Assembly (NCBI GenBank): GCA_031772625.1
Contig: CM062807.1
Location: forward strand, 1,147,165,007 to 1,147,229,006
Source of the DNA: Pinus tabuliformis
Lineage: Eukaryota; Streptophyta; Pinopsida; Pinales; Pinaceae
Direction of reading: 5' to 3'
DNA: 64,000 bases
Shown here: positions 44,671-57,299 of the stretch, piece by piece
How the letters are laid out: every line of letters starts with the position of its first letter
How positions within the stretch are numbered: position 1 is the first letter of the stretch
The notes under the pieces: generated by a model
What the model was told of the DNA's origin: nothing
The model's input: the letters and a program-made list of their open reading frames with translations, nothing else
Database searches by the model: none
Program-made: the position numbers and the translations under genes

Positions 44671-44716
<46 letters not shown>
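44671..44716. repeat. TA dinucleotide microsatellite
   Basis: About 23 uninterrupted TA units. Confidence 0.95.
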
Positions 44717-44722
<6 letters not shown>

Positions 44723-44849
44723 TTTATTCCTATACTCAAAAAGCTTGGAGAGAAGCCTCCTCAATAAATTTTCAAATCCAAATAAAACAAACCAATAATT
44801 AAATAAACTAAGAGTTCACTCTAACCATACAAGTAATGAATATTTTTAT

Positions 44850-45320
44850 AATCAAGATAATTTTCAGACTTATGATTTTATATTAAAAATATTCACCTAT
44901 TTAAAATTTGAGATTTTCAATTAAATATATACTTTTATAATGCATTTTATTTTTTTAATTATCCAAAAAAATATTTATTGTACTCACCATTATCTTTTAC
45001 TTTGATAACCATGTTTTGCTTGTGAGATATTTTTATAATAAACTGCTTGCTTATAATTTTATATAAACAAATGTTCACCTATTTAAAATTTGAGATCTTC
45101 AATTAAATATATTATTTTTATAATGTATTTAGTTTTTTTAATAATTCAAACAAATATTTATTTTATTCACCATTATCTTCTCCAGTCATAATCATGTTTT
45201 GCTAGATTTTCATAAATATATAAAATTATAATTATATTGCATTTATTTTTTTAATAATCCAAACAAATATTTATTTTACTACCATTATCTTATACTTTGA
45301 TAGTCATGCTTTACTTAGTG
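44850..45320 (+). repeat. Imperfect tandem repeat, about 182-bp period
   Basis: TTCACCTATTTAAAATTTGAGA occurs at 44892 and 45074. The phrase ACCATTATCTT followed by a CATG-TTTGCT motif occurs near 44988, 45168 and, shortened, 45281. It makes two full units and a partial third. Confidence 0.7.
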
Positions 45321-46078
45321 AAATTAAGTACTCATATATTGAGTGAAAAGTTTTTTATTTTGGAAAAACCTCCAGAGGGAATAACTATTTGTCTTTTTTC
45401 TAAATTGATTTCATACTTTTGTCTTTTTCCTAAATTGATTTCATACTTTTTGATATCTCATTTATGAGTTTGATCTAATATTTATATTTTTATTTTAAAA
45501 CATTTTGTGTTTTTTTCTTTTGTTATTTTTTTTAATAAATTTAATAATGGTAAGATTATACCAAGATCATGTCCAAAAATAACATTTCAATAGAATTGAA
45601 AATTAGTAACTTAGCAATAACCCATGTGATCCCATCTCTTCAAAACTTATGGATTCTTTTTCTCTTTCATATTATATTATAAATTATAAATTTTTTTTTT
45701 TTATATTTTAAAATTAATAATATTTATATATTATTATAAATATTTTCTTTTTGTTTACTAGTTTATTCTTATGTATTCAAATTGAAATAATCTTACTTTA
45801 TTATTTGAAAATTATATATTTTTATGGTCTTTTTCCTTATTTGTTGGTTTTGTAATTATTTCTCGCTAGAATTATATTTCTATTTTTATTATTTTTTATA
45901 TTTTAATTTAATGAGAGTTTTTTATAAACTAATCAATTAGCTTTTAAATAATACTTTTAATTTTTTAATAATAATTATTCTAATTGATAATTAGAGATTT
46001 TATTCTTCAATCTTAGGAATGGTTTTTTCATTTTGTTTTTTTGCTTTTTGTTGATTCAATTCTCCTTTCTCATTGGTT

Positions 46079-48106
46079 TGTGTCAACCCTATACTTTTCT
46101 TAAAACTAAGTTTTTATATTTTTTTTTTCTTTGGATTTTACTCGTTAAAAATCTTTAAAATGTGTGTTTATTCTAAGACAAATTTTTGGTTCATAAGATA
46201 ATGCCGCTATCATTTCCATGTTCAAAATGTGATTTACATTGAATTGAAATATATCTATATTATACATAATTTATTGGTTACATTCCTTAACTATCATAAT
46301 TATATTAAATTATAAATTTGAAAATGGTTTGAAATATTTATTAAAATATACGTTCAAATGTAAAAGGTAATTTTCATTACTTTAATTATTTATGACTATT
46401 AACTCAAGGTCCTCCACATCTTTCCTATATCTTTTAATTTTTGTTGATCCAAAATTTTTGTAAGTAGTGAATATAACCTTATCCAAACTAGTATTAAATT
46501 TGAGAAATCTTTTTTTATTAAGTGGAATTTCTCTAACTTGTATCTCATTAATAGTCTTTAAGAGTTTGAAAAATGTGCTTGTCTCAAATATCCACTATAT
46601 ATCCTATATCCATTATACAAATTGCTACACACTTTTTTTTATCACATGTTTCATTTAACTATTAATATATACAAGCATGCATATAAAACTTGACACAATT
46701 TTAAATTTATTTATCATTTTGGTTTTCACTTTGTGTTTAAAAAGAAACAAGCCATTGATTTGGATGACTTAAAAACCAAACAACTAGTAAATAGTTGCAT
46801 GACCAAACATATATTTGATAGTCCTACTGATGTAGGAGCATCCCACGTTAAAATGTATTTTGACTAGAATGGGGTCTGTTATTTTCCAAGGGAGTTGGTT
46901 CCCTAAATGAGTGAAATAGTTTAATCTGATGTGTTTTCCAAAGTTTTTAGAATACTTATACAAAAATGATTTAAAGTAAGGATTGATGTCATCACATCCA
47001 CTATGTAGGAGATATCGAGAGAGCATTTTGGAAAGTTAGAGAGATTTAAGGGTTAGTTAGATTCCCTGAAGGTTTAGTGGATCTAGAGAGTTTGTGTCAA
47101 CACTATAATTTTCTTAATACTAAGTTGTTATATTTTTTTTTCTTTGGATTTTACTCGTTGAAAATCTTTAAAATGTGTGTTTATTCTAAGACATTTTTTT
47201 TGGTTCATATGATAATGCCGCTATCATTTCCATGTTTAGAATGTGACTTACAATGAATTGAAATGTATCTATACTGTACATAATTTATTGCTTACATTCC
47301 TTAACTATCATAATTATATTAAATTATAAATTTGAAAATGGTTTGAAATATTTATTAAAATATACGTTCAAATGTAAAAGGTAATTTTCATTACTTTAAT
47401 TATTTATGACTATTAACTCAAGGTCCTCCACATCTTTCCTATATCTTTTAATTTTTGTTGATCTAAAATTTTTGTAAGCAGTGAATAGAACCTTATCCAA
47501 ACTAGTGTTAAATTTGAGAATTTTTTTTTATTAAGTGGAATTTCTCTAACTTGTATCTCATTAATAGTCTTTAAGAGTTCGAAAAATGTGCTTGTCTCAA
47601 ATATCCACTATATATCCTATATCCACTATACGAATTGCTACACACTTTTATTTTATCACATGTTTCATTTAACTATTAATATATACAAGCATGCATATAA
47701 AACTTGACACAATTTTAAATTTATTTATCATTTTGGTTTTCACTTTGTGTTTAAAAAGAAACAAACCATTGATTTGGATGACTTAAAAACCAAACAACTA
47801 GTAAATAGTTGCACAACCAAACATATATTTGATAATCCTACTGATGTAGGAGCATCTCACGTTAAAATGTATTTTGATTAGAATAGGGGTCTGTTATTTT
47901 CTAAGGGAGTTGGCTCCGTAAATGAGTGAAATAGTTTAATCTGATGTGTTTTCCAAAGTTTTTAGAATACTTATACAAAAATGATTTAAAGTAAGGATTG
48001 ATGTCATCAAATCCACTATGTAGGAGATATCGAGAGAGCATTTTGGAAAGTTAGAGAGATTTAAGGGTTAGTTAAATTCATTGAAGGTTTAGTGGATCTA
48101 GAGCGT
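46079..48106 (+). repeat. 1014-bp tandem duplication
   Basis: Copy 1 (46079-47092) and copy 2 (47093-48106) align end to end with an offset of 1014. For example AATGCCGCTATCATTTCC is at 46200 and 47214, and CCTACTGATGTAGGAGCAT is near 46822 and 47837. Divergence is a few per cent. The unit starts near TGTCAACNCTATA and ends near GGATCTAGAG. No coding content was recognised. Confidence 0.88.
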
Positions 48107-49785
48107 TTAGAGAAAGGATTTTTTTGAGTAGATTATGGATCTAAACCTAAATTAGTTCATAAATCCATTTATATAATAATGCAAACAATTTTATGTAAAT
48201 GGATAGAGTAGAAAATTGTGGGTTGAGAAACTTGAGGAAGCTAAGTGTGGCCAAGGCCAAAATCAGGGCCATTAATTGTAAATCTCGCTGAAAAGGAAAG
48301 GCCTATTGTAATTTTTTTGTACATAGTTATTATAGTTATTAGGGAGAGCATTCCTAGAACGCGCATTAGAATCAATCCTATTGAAATGGGGACAAAGAAT
48401 TCCTTTTATAGTCAGAATGAGTGAAGGTGTTAATCATTGATCAATAATCCAAAGGCTAGTAAAGATATTAGAGGTGTCGTGCAAGAGATGACAAAATTGT
48501 GACAAATCCATCATTAAACAAGCATCGACAATGTACGTTAACTGGCAGAAGTCGGGAGACAAAACTTAAGGTTCTACCAAAATGGAACTATCATTAAAAA
48601 AGCATCAGGTCGGAGCCTCAGAGGCTCTTTTTCAAAAGAAAAAAGGAAAAACTTACAAGGGAGTTACTGAGCTGACTAAGCATCAACCAGACGTGGCAGC
48701 CAACAAACGTGGAAGAAGTCGGGGTGAATTGAAATCAGAGCATATGTTGTCGACACAAGCAGAGGAATATTACGTGTCCTAGATGTCTTTTCCCGGTCGA
48801 TTGGAAGAGTAGCACATAAATAAAAACATCGGGATACGATGGCGTGTGGGCCAAGTTGAAGTGCAAAAGCACGACAATAAATATTTTTAACGCATCTACT
48901 AATATTATTGGATGATAATCTTAAGTCCTTCTAACATAACCCAATACAATTATGGGTGGGGGGGACGATCTTTGGGATATGCAATAACTTTCTTGAAGAA
49001 AGGTGGAGTAGGGTAGGTAATTTGCCCACCAAGATAAAAACCAAGGAGACATATAATTTAATTCAATATTAAATGTGCATTCATTACATTTATATACTTC
49101 AATGACATGTAACTACTTTTTCAAAAAAAAGATGAATTGAAAGAGGAACTATTAATCAACTCAATCCCCCATTCATAAATATAAAGATATTAATTAAGAA
49201 CTAACATTAAAGTATTCACACCTAAGGTAGTCATTTTTAAGGAAATATCTCAAATGTATTATCGTCCACGTAATTAGGTTCATAGGAAAAAATTGACCTC
49301 ATGCATGCAACCACATCTTGCCATGTGCTCACATGCACCAATGATATGTGAACTCATACTTTCATCACAAGCATAGATTTCTTATAGTTTCCCTAGCATG
49401 ACAATATTGGTTTCCAGAACAACATATGTATTTTATGATGTGGCTTTTATAGGACTAGCTCCACACAAACAATACTTTGCAACTTAAAGCACCTAGCTGC
49501 ACTTTTATCAATATCACCTCCTTACCATCATATAATTGTTTCCTTGTAGGTTATCATTGACAATATTCATCTTCAACAAATCTACAAGGCCTTCTTCTTG
49601 ACAATCACAAATTGTTGCTCTTTATTATGTATTCAATCACACTATTAACACTCTCAAATATGAAAACCACATAATTAACTTATCACAAGTATCAAAAAAT
49701 AAAATCCTTTCTAATAAAAATTAGTATCAACAATCACCATGGAAAGTGGCATTTGATCCTATTTTTTAAAATCCTTGTTAGATTA
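48107..49785. other. Unannotated spacer with one short ORF
   Basis: No known element recognised. A 66-codon plus-strand ORF at 48582-48782 is Lys-rich (LFQKKKGKTYKG) with no known domain, and its surrounding base composition is less AT-rich than the neighbours. I do not call it a gene. Confidence 0.45.
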
Positions 49786-49789
49786 GCTC

Positions 49790-50885
49790 TCGGGATTTGG
49801 GTTTATATGGGGAATTGGTTGACATATGAGACATGTACATGCATAACTTATCTATGACTGGTATTACATTGGGGGGAAAGGAGGATATTTTCACATGGGA
49901 TGGTAATATTGTTCAGGGGAAGATCTCTATTAGGGAAGCTTATAGGTATATCACAATTTCTCATCAGCATTTTGTGGATAGATAGTGTTTCAATAAAATT
50001 TGGAATTGGAGCCTCCCACTAAAGCTAAAATGTTTTGGGTGGCTGGCATCGCAGAATAAGACATTAACATGGGATAATTTACGTTGAAGGGGTTTCAAAG
50101 GACCAGGTAGATGTGTATTGTATATGGGGGATCTCGAGGACATGACTCATCTTTTCCTTTAGTGTCCATTTGTGATCTTCATTTAGATTGGTATGTTAAA
50201 CACTTTAAATAAAAAAAATTACTGGAATTTGACATCCGTGGGATCTTGTATGTAGGATTGGATGAAGGTTTTCAAGGAATATTGAACTCTACCTTTCTAC
50301 ATATTATGGGGAATTTGGAGGAGTAGAAATGCTAGTATTTTGGAAAATATTCCTCTGGATACCAATCACATATACATAAAGATTTGTGCATATTTCAATG
50401 AAATCAGACTTGTAGCAATAAGGGACCTCGAAGATGCATCCAACTTGTGGATATTTGGGGTAGATACCCTATGGGATTTTTCAATGGGGTTGCAAATAAA
50501 AAAATTTGTGGTAGTGGTGCATACATTGTCTTAAATCCTAGAAAATATTTGCATTTCTATTAGAACAACGGTGTGGGATCCAACACTCGACATGAGATCA
50601 TTGCACTTTGGGGAGTCTGATATTGCACTAAATGGTTATCCATTGAGAAGATGGATGTATTTCGTGACTCAAAGGCGGTTATATAATGGGTCATGGAGAG
50701 GTCATCCTTTTATCCTCATTTTCATTCAAATTGTATGAAAATAATTAAGTTGATGATCGGTCTCTTCTGCGAGGTAACATTTTCCCATATATACCAGGAA
50801 TAGAATGGAATCATTGATGCTTTATCAAAGGTTGGACACATATATCATCCTGGGGAGATCAACTATTCAACCTAATTCTATGGCT
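49790..50885 (+). pseudogene. LINE ORF2 3' part: zf-RVT domain and RNase H
   Basis: The plus strand from about 49870 reads GGKEDIFTWDG, ISIREAYRYI, FNKIWNWSLPLKLKCFGWL, LTWDNL, RGFKGPGRCVLY, EDMTHLFL-CPF, which is the zinc-binding zf-RVT region after the RT of plant L1-type elements. After a frame change near 50475, RNase H follows: FFNGVANKKICGSGAYILNP (Asp of the usual FFDG replaced by Asn), HEIIALWG, FRDSKAVI, and NGIIDALSKVGHIYHPG near 50810-50860. Multiple stops are present. RNase H would remove template RNA. The copy lacks endonuclease and RT in this window and no poly-A tail was found. Confidence 0.82.
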
Positions 50886-51813
50886 TATATCGGTCTAGGA
50901 TAATTTATTTCTCATAAGTATTTCAAGCATTTTATAAGTGACATGGGAACTTGGGAGGAGTCATTCCTTATCAAGCCTCTAGTATGTTACATGCTACATC
51001 AAAATGAGAAAAGAGTGTGAATCTAAAAATAGTGGCATAAGACAACAAGGACATAATTACGATAACAATGCCAAGGTATTGACAAAAGCTTCAACAAGCA
51101 ACCATTGGTTCCTCTTGCATACCTATATTTTTTACCCTTAGATACTTTCCTTCATGAGAAATATGTCATCTTTTAGTAAAGTATGAATTGACGGCCAAAG
51201 TATAGATTGATCGTTATGACCTACTAGGTGTACATGAAATAATATAGAGAATTGTCCAGAGCTAATGAAAAAATAGGAAGTTAGCAATAAGAGGTAGGAT
51301 GGTGCCAATGTGGTCAATTTTGAGCCTAGGATTCTTTGTGGTGGACCAGGAGGTTTCTCATACATAGGCATCAACATTGTTACAAGGGTAGAAGCAAATA
51401 TAGGCACATATGTTGGAGTTGCGGGTCTTGAGCCACATTAGAAGTATCTTGCAAAGATCCTCTTTCCCATCTGTAAGGTTTTAAAACATTCCAGAGATAT
51501 AATAACTAGAGCTTTGACTCCACATATTCCTTGGTTAAATATGAGTCATCGATGGCCATGACCTATTAGCTATAGCATCTTGGCCATGAACTACTAGCTA
51601 TAGTTTCTTTCAACGAAACAATGTATTGTCCCAAATACTAATTCAAAAGAAATTATGCATGGATTATGATTGAATCACCATCATGAAGATCAATGCCCAT
51701 GGAAGCTTCGTTGGGGGAGCAATATCATACCATGTGTGTTCATATTGGGGGATATATATTGAGGAAAAAATAACAACACATTGAGCATATAATAAAGGGT
51801 AATTGGTTTTTAT
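50886..51813. other. Unannotated spacer
   Basis: AT-rich sequence without a recognisable domain. A short phrase is doubled at about 51555-51605 (GGCCATGA-CTA-TAGCTATAG). It ends in the target site ATTGG. Confidence 0.5.
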
Positions 51814-51818
51814 ATTGG

Positions 51819-52955
51819 TGTTGAAAAGTCTGCAACAAGAAATGCTAAATTTAGAAAGTGCTAAAAATAGAACTCCTAAAAATAGCACTTCTAAAAATAG
51901 AAATTCGGCCAATGAGCATTTTGGCCACCTTGGGTGAGAGGTGAAACTGCTAAAATAGAAACTTCTAAAAATAACATTTCTGGGTCCCTTCCTATTTTTG
52001 GCAGTCCTTGGTCTAACTATAGGAAGTAAAAACGAATTTGGTCTTAATAGCAGTTTAAAACATTAATTAATTAATCTCCATGAGTTAATTAATTATGGAA
52101 AACTAAACTTGAAGTCTTTGTGAGATCATGCAATAATTTTCTCCCTTGATTTAGGAATTTATCCCTTGATTAAAGGAGATAATGTTCAGTTCTATAATGA
52201 GAGAATCAGTTGAATTAGTTTAACTTAGTCAAGTTCAGTTAGATTAATTTAACAAGTTGTTAAATTAATGAAATATAGTTTGTTAATGCTTGCATGCATG
52301 TGACAACAATTATTTCAGATAACTGATCATTCCCTCATGGATAACTGATGCATGTTAGTTCTGTCAGAGACCCAGTTGAGATCAGAGAAGGGACAATGTA
52401 CTATCAGTTGGATGAATATTTTTCCTATAAAGGAAGCTCATCCATGATGAAGATTTATCTCCTTCAAGTTTGTGCAACTAGATAAGAGGTTAGTGAGTGT
52501 GTGAAGAGGCCAATTCACACAGGTGGCAGCACTGGACCCGAAGGAAACTACACAAGGAAATAGGAGGCTTGGAGGGCAGAGCAGAAGGTTTTTGAGAAGC
52601 CTTTGACTGTGTATGAGCAGCAGAGGGATTGTACAGAGAGCTGGATAGCTTCAAGCTAAGGCTTTGTGTAATCCGGACCATATTTCCACTTGTATGATAA
52701 TACAGAGATAGGGTTTTAGGCAGGTGCTTTCCCTGGGTAAATTCTTCTATGTTATGTGTGATTGATTCCTTCTTATCAGTTATATGTGTTCTTATTGATG
52801 TTGCTCATGGTTGATTAAGCTTCCGCTAAATTGTTTGTAGAAGTAGATCAAGTGTTTTGCTTTAGTACATTGCATTACCAGGTTGATCTACAGTGGGAAT
52901 TTCTACATGGTATCAGAGCTAGCTGATTTGTAGAAAAATTCTACAAAATTCTACA
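51819..52955 (+). repeat. 5' LTR of 3.4 kb element
   Basis: Starts TGTTGAAAAG, with a TATA box TATAAAG at 52426-52432. It ends in a 48-bp unit (52908-52955) that itself begins TGGTATCAGAGC and ends ATTCTACA. The first ATTCTACA at 52907 could be read as the LTR end, but the target duplication after the other LTR shows that the end is 52955. Confidence 0.82.
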
Positions 52956-54034
52956 TGGTATTGGAGCACAGGTGATCAAGGAAGAACAATATACTAGAGG
53001 AGATTTCAAAGTTTTGAGTTTTTGGGTGAGAGTTTGCAGAGCAGATCTGAAAATTTATGTACAAAATATTAAAAAAAAAGCAGATTTGGATTCCTTGTGG
53101 AAAAATACTCAAAACCAAAAAAAAAATTGGCTGAATCGGAGTTCGGATGAGGGAGATATCACTGATTTAAAATCAGCTCTTTTTCTAGAAAATTTCGTGA
53201 CGGCGAGAAAGTGGAAATAGATTGGTGTGCTAGCCAAGAACCTGTATGCACTTGAGGTACAAGATGTATGCAAAGCCTTGATGAGCAAGGCAAAGGTTAG
53301 ATACTTGGTGGTTGAGAGGGAGAGTAAATTACCTCTCAACATGCAACGCCAGAAGAAGTCTCAGACGATTGTGAAGGAGCCACGATTGGTGCAGCAACTT
53401 CAGGAGGTTGTGGAGTAGCCACAACAAGGGAAGTTGAGAGAAGATCGAGTAGAGACATCTACTCATGCAGAGACCTCCAGTAGGGGGAAACTTCGAGCCA
53501 GGTGGGCTGAGGGATCACATGTAGCCATACCTCCAGGTAGAAGGTGGGATGATGTAGAGTGATCGTCCCAAAGAGGAGGGGCAAGATCCTTGAGGTACCC
53601 AACCTCTTGTATGAGACCTTGCTACAGGAGCCCCGATGTGGAGTAGCAGGAACTGACTGATTGGGTAAAGACAGATGCGGATGGAGCGGCAGAGAGAGCT
53701 ACAGTGTAGGGAATCCCAGGACAGCGCATAGCATGTAGGCTGCATCAATGCGAGAGGCACTGTTGCACAGTGCTAGGTGGCACAGAGAGGTTTGCAATGG
53801 GGCGAGATGCATGGAGATGTTTCAGTAGCGCAGATGTCAGAGAGGGAACACTTGTCAGCAGCAGGTAGAGCTTCAACATCAGAGTATGTTTCTAGCCCAA
53901 CAGAGTGGTCAATTGGGAGTGATTTTTGTTCCAAGAGTTGTTGGAGCAAGTGGACCTGGTGGATGTGTTGCATGCAGAACATTCCAGAGTTACAGGATCA
54001 GGTTCGAGAGGAAGACTTTCTTGTTGAGAGGGAG
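52956..54034 (+). other. Internal region of 3.4 kb element with decayed ORF remnants
   Basis: One frame is open at 52972-53220 and, after a TAG, at 53227-53418 (Lys-rich, containing NLYALEVQDVCKALMSKAKVRY). Further Glu/Arg-rich pieces run to 54034, ending VEREC at the purine tract. No known domain was recognised. It may be an eroded copia gag-pol remainder reduced by deletion. Confidence 0.55.
54024..54034 (+). promoter_or_regulatory. Polypurine tract of 3.4 kb element
   Basis: TTGAGAGGGAG lies directly before the LTR start TGTTGAAAAG. Confidence 0.8.
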
Positions 54035-55212
54035 TGTTGAAAAGTGTGCAACAAGAAATGCTAAATTTAGAAAGTGCTAAAAATAGAACTCCTAAAAATA
54101 GCACTTCTAAAAATAGCAGTTTGGCCAATGAGCATTTTGGCCACCTTGGGTGAGAGGTGAAACTGCTAAAAATAGAATCTTCTAAAAATAGCATTTCTGG
54201 GTCCCTTCCTATATTTAACAGCCCCTGGTCTAACTATAGGAAGTAAAAATGAATTTGGTCTTAACAACAGTTTAAAATATTAATTAATTAATCTCCATGA
54301 GTTAATTAATTATGTAAAATTAAACTTGAAATCTTTGTGAGATCATGCAATTATTTTCTCCCTTGATTTAGGAACTTATCCTTTGATTAAAGGAGATAAG
54401 GTTCAGTTCTATAATGAGAGAATCAGTCGACTTAGTTTAACTTAGTCAAGTTCAGTTAGATTAATTTAACAAGTTGTTAAATTAATGAAATATAGTTTGT
54501 TAATACTTGCATGCATCTGACAACTATTATTTCAGATAACTGAGCATTCCCTCATGGATAACTAATGCATGTCAGTTCTGTCAGAGACCCAGTTGAGATC
54601 AGAGAAGGGACAATGTACTATCAGTTGGATGAATATTTTTCCTATAAAGGAAGCTCATTCATGATGAGGATTTATCTCCTTCAAGTTTGTGCAGTTAGAT
54701 CAGAGGTTAGTGAGTGTGTGAAGAGGCCAATTCACATAGGTGGCAGCACTGGACTCGAAGGAAACTACACAAGGAAATAGGAGGCTTGGAGGGGAGAGGA
54801 GAAGGTTTGAGAGAAGCCTTTGATTGTCTATGAGCAGCAGAGGGATTTTACTGAGAGATGGATAGCTTCTGAGCTAAGGCTTTGTGTAATCCGGACTATA
54901 TTTCCACTTGTATGATAATACAGAGATGGGGTTTTAGGAAGGTGCTTTCCCTGGGTAAATTCTTCTGTGTTATGTGTGATTGATTCCTTCTTATCAGTTA
55001 TATTTGTTCTTATTGATGTTGCTCATGGTTGATTAAGCTTCTGCTAAATTGTTTGTAGAAGTAGATCAAGTGTTTTGCTTTAGTACATTACATTACCAGG
55101 TTGATCTACAGTGGGAATTTCTACATGGTATCGGAGTTGGCTGATTTGTAGAAAAAATTCTACATGGTATTAGAGCTAGCTGATTTGCAGAAAAATTCTA
55201 CAAAATTCTACA
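54035..55212 (+). repeat. 3' LTR of 3.4 kb element, with an extra primer-site unit
   Basis: Parallel to the 5' LTR, but with two terminal units that begin with primer-site-like sequence: 55126-55164 (TGGTATCGGAG) and 55165-55212 (TGGTATTAGAGC). The 5' LTR has one. The 39-bp excess explains most of the length difference between the LTRs. Confidence 0.83.
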
Positions 55213-55217
55213 ATTGG

Positions 55218-55991
55218 CGGGTATAAAAATGGAGCTCAAAGTTAATGAAAAAATATAAAGGGGGTATAAAAAATGTTAATGAAAAAATGGATAGCTACAA
55301 TATCTAGTGAAAGTAGATATTTTTTAGGTTGGGAAGGTGTATTGGGTTTGTATTGGTAAGGGGTTAAATAATGTGATTTTTAGAGGTCTTTTCCAATATG
55401 TAATCAAATTAAGAGTATTTATTAGTATGCCACGGACGTACGTGATATGTCAGAGGCTCATTGAGTGAAGTCCCTGTGTCAATGCCCTAGACATCACAAC
55501 AAAGTGACTCTATTCCTCTTGCGACTTTTTTCATTAGTGAATTATCCATCTCAACTCCCATAGCCTCACAACATTTCCAATTAACTCAACACGCCATTTT
55601 AAGGCAATTCACAATTGTTTTCATTGGTTTAAGAAGGAAATCATGTTAATACCTCTTACCTTGTTAGATATTCTCTCATTATTTATTACTTTATTATGTG
55701 ACCAATGAATGAATATACATAAGGTTAGACTTGAGATATGGGAATGTCGCTCTCAAAATCTTGAATATGTAAGTTAGGAATGCACTCCAAGCTAACGCAA
55801 AAGAAGGTTAAAGGTGCCAATTTCATATTAGAATGATGGAATTTACTCAAGCTCAAATCATGATGTAAAATGTTTTTAGTCAAGCTCAAACAATGATGCA
55901 GAATTCCTAATTCAAGTAAGATAAATTCTCATTATGTTAATATACAAGAAACTAAATGGCTATGCCTAAATTCTATACTAAAATTTGGATT
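55218..55991. other. Unannotated spacer
   Basis: AT-rich, with no ORF of note and no recognised element. Confidence 0.5.
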
Positions 55992-57272
55992 TGTAGGACC
56001 CTCAAGGATGTGTACCCAAGTCATCTAGGATGACGTGAGCTAAGTTCTGGAGGTGGGATGAAATTGCAACATTTGCGACATTGGAAGCAATGTTTTTGAG
56101 TTTCATAATACTTTGTCACATCTTGCAACAAAGTGGAGTCATGCACAGGACAGATCGAAACGTGGTCGGGCAGGGTGCATGCGACAAGAGAGGCATGACG
56201 ATTAATATGGATGACCAGGTGAGGGTGTACAATAGGGGTGACCCGACGAGGGCATGCCAGATGAGTGACCGGGTGAGGGCATGCAAGACAATTGCATGAA
56301 CATAAGGATTTGACCCACGCATACGATTGGAATGATCGACCTGGGTGCACAGTGGAATGAGTCATCTCAAGTGAGACGAAACGGAATGATCAACGAAACA
56401 AGGTCACGAGAAGTTGGCCTGACTGAATTGATGTGCCCCTTCGCATAATTAGATGATGATATAAATGAATGGAATGGTTGGAATGATGGAACAACCAATG
56501 AACCAAATGAATATGAAGCAACCGAGACCGAGTCGAGACAAACAAGTAGAACATATGAGCTTCTTTAATTGTGGGAGTTAAATGTTGGAACAAGTTCAAG
56601 AAATGGTGTTCTAGGCATGCTAGGTTTTGTATGAATTGTGTAGAACGAAATGGTCAAGCGGGCAAGGCAAGATTGTGGCACAATCGTGCCTTGAGGGCAC
56701 ATGAGGGTGCACCAAAGTTGTAGTTTGGTTGGACCATACAGGTTGGTCAAGATAGTTGTGGTACAACCATGAGTGAAGTGATTGGCACATTTTTGACTAT
56801 GTGAATTGTGCGAGAAAGCGAAGAAGGTTGTGGCATGTGTTAGGGTCTATTGATGAAAGTAAGAAAAGGTTGAAATTTGTGGATGTTGTAATATTGTAAA
56901 ACAGTTGAAGTTTCTAATGTGAAGTTGGGAACCAGTGAGGTTTCCCTTGTACTTGTATAATCTGGGGCAAATTGTACATTGACATTTATGTAGCTTTGTG
57001 ACATTATATTGTGGCATATCTTTACATGTGAATGCTCAAGAAATTGTAAAGTAGAGGTGAATTGAAGTAATTGGGAATTTTACTTGGGTTAAGATTTCAT
57101 GTTAATTCTGCAAACACAATGTATCTAACTCGTACATAAGTGTAAGTACTAGAGGCATAGTCAAGATGTAAGTTGTTGTAAGTTAGTCAAGCCATTATGA
57201 CAAACCACATTGGTGCCACACGTCTATAGGCTTGACGTGCCTTAACTCGAGGGACGCTTTGGGGGCATGACA
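55992..57272 (+). repeat. Possible 5' LTR of the degenerate gypsy element
   Basis: The right boundary is supported: GGGGGCATGACA is followed at 57274 by a primer-site-like TTGGTATCAAAGTGG. The left boundary (TGTAGGACCC at 55992) is a guess from the usual TG start, because no partner LTR is in the window. Open frames inside are not supported. Confidence 0.35.
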
Positions 57273-57299
57273 ATTGGTATCAAAGTGGAGCTTAGAGAA

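Larger units (their letters stand above)
43476..46078. other. AT-rich spacer with simple repeats
   Basis: Very AT-rich, with no domain-bearing ORF. It holds long T and A runs (44100-44400), a TA microsatellite at 44671-44716, an imperfect 182-bp-period repeat at about 44850-45320 and a perfect-register 30-bp duplication at 45391-45450. Confidence 0.65.
51814..55217 (+). mobile_element. Non-autonomous LTR retrotransposon, 3.4 kb
   Basis: LTRs lie at 51819-52955 and 54035-55212 with ATTGG duplications (51814-51818 and 55213-55217). The internal region is only 1.08 kb. A primer-site variant (TGGTATTGGAGC, 52956-52967) and a purine tract (TTGAGAGGGAG, ending 54034) are in place. There is no gag, protease or RT domain, so mobilisation in trans is inferred. 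The primer type and purine tract suggest a copia relative. The LTRs look about 95 per cent identical. Confidence 0.87.

Noticed and set aside
48582..48782. 66-codon Lys-rich ORF as a host gene
   Set aside because: No recognised domain, no promoter or splice evidence, and surrounded by repeat-type DNA.
52901..52907. First ATTCTACA as the 5' LTR end of the 3.4 kb element
   Set aside because: The ATTGG target duplication follows the last ATTCTACA of the 3' LTR (55212), so the 48-bp primer-like unit belongs to the LTR.
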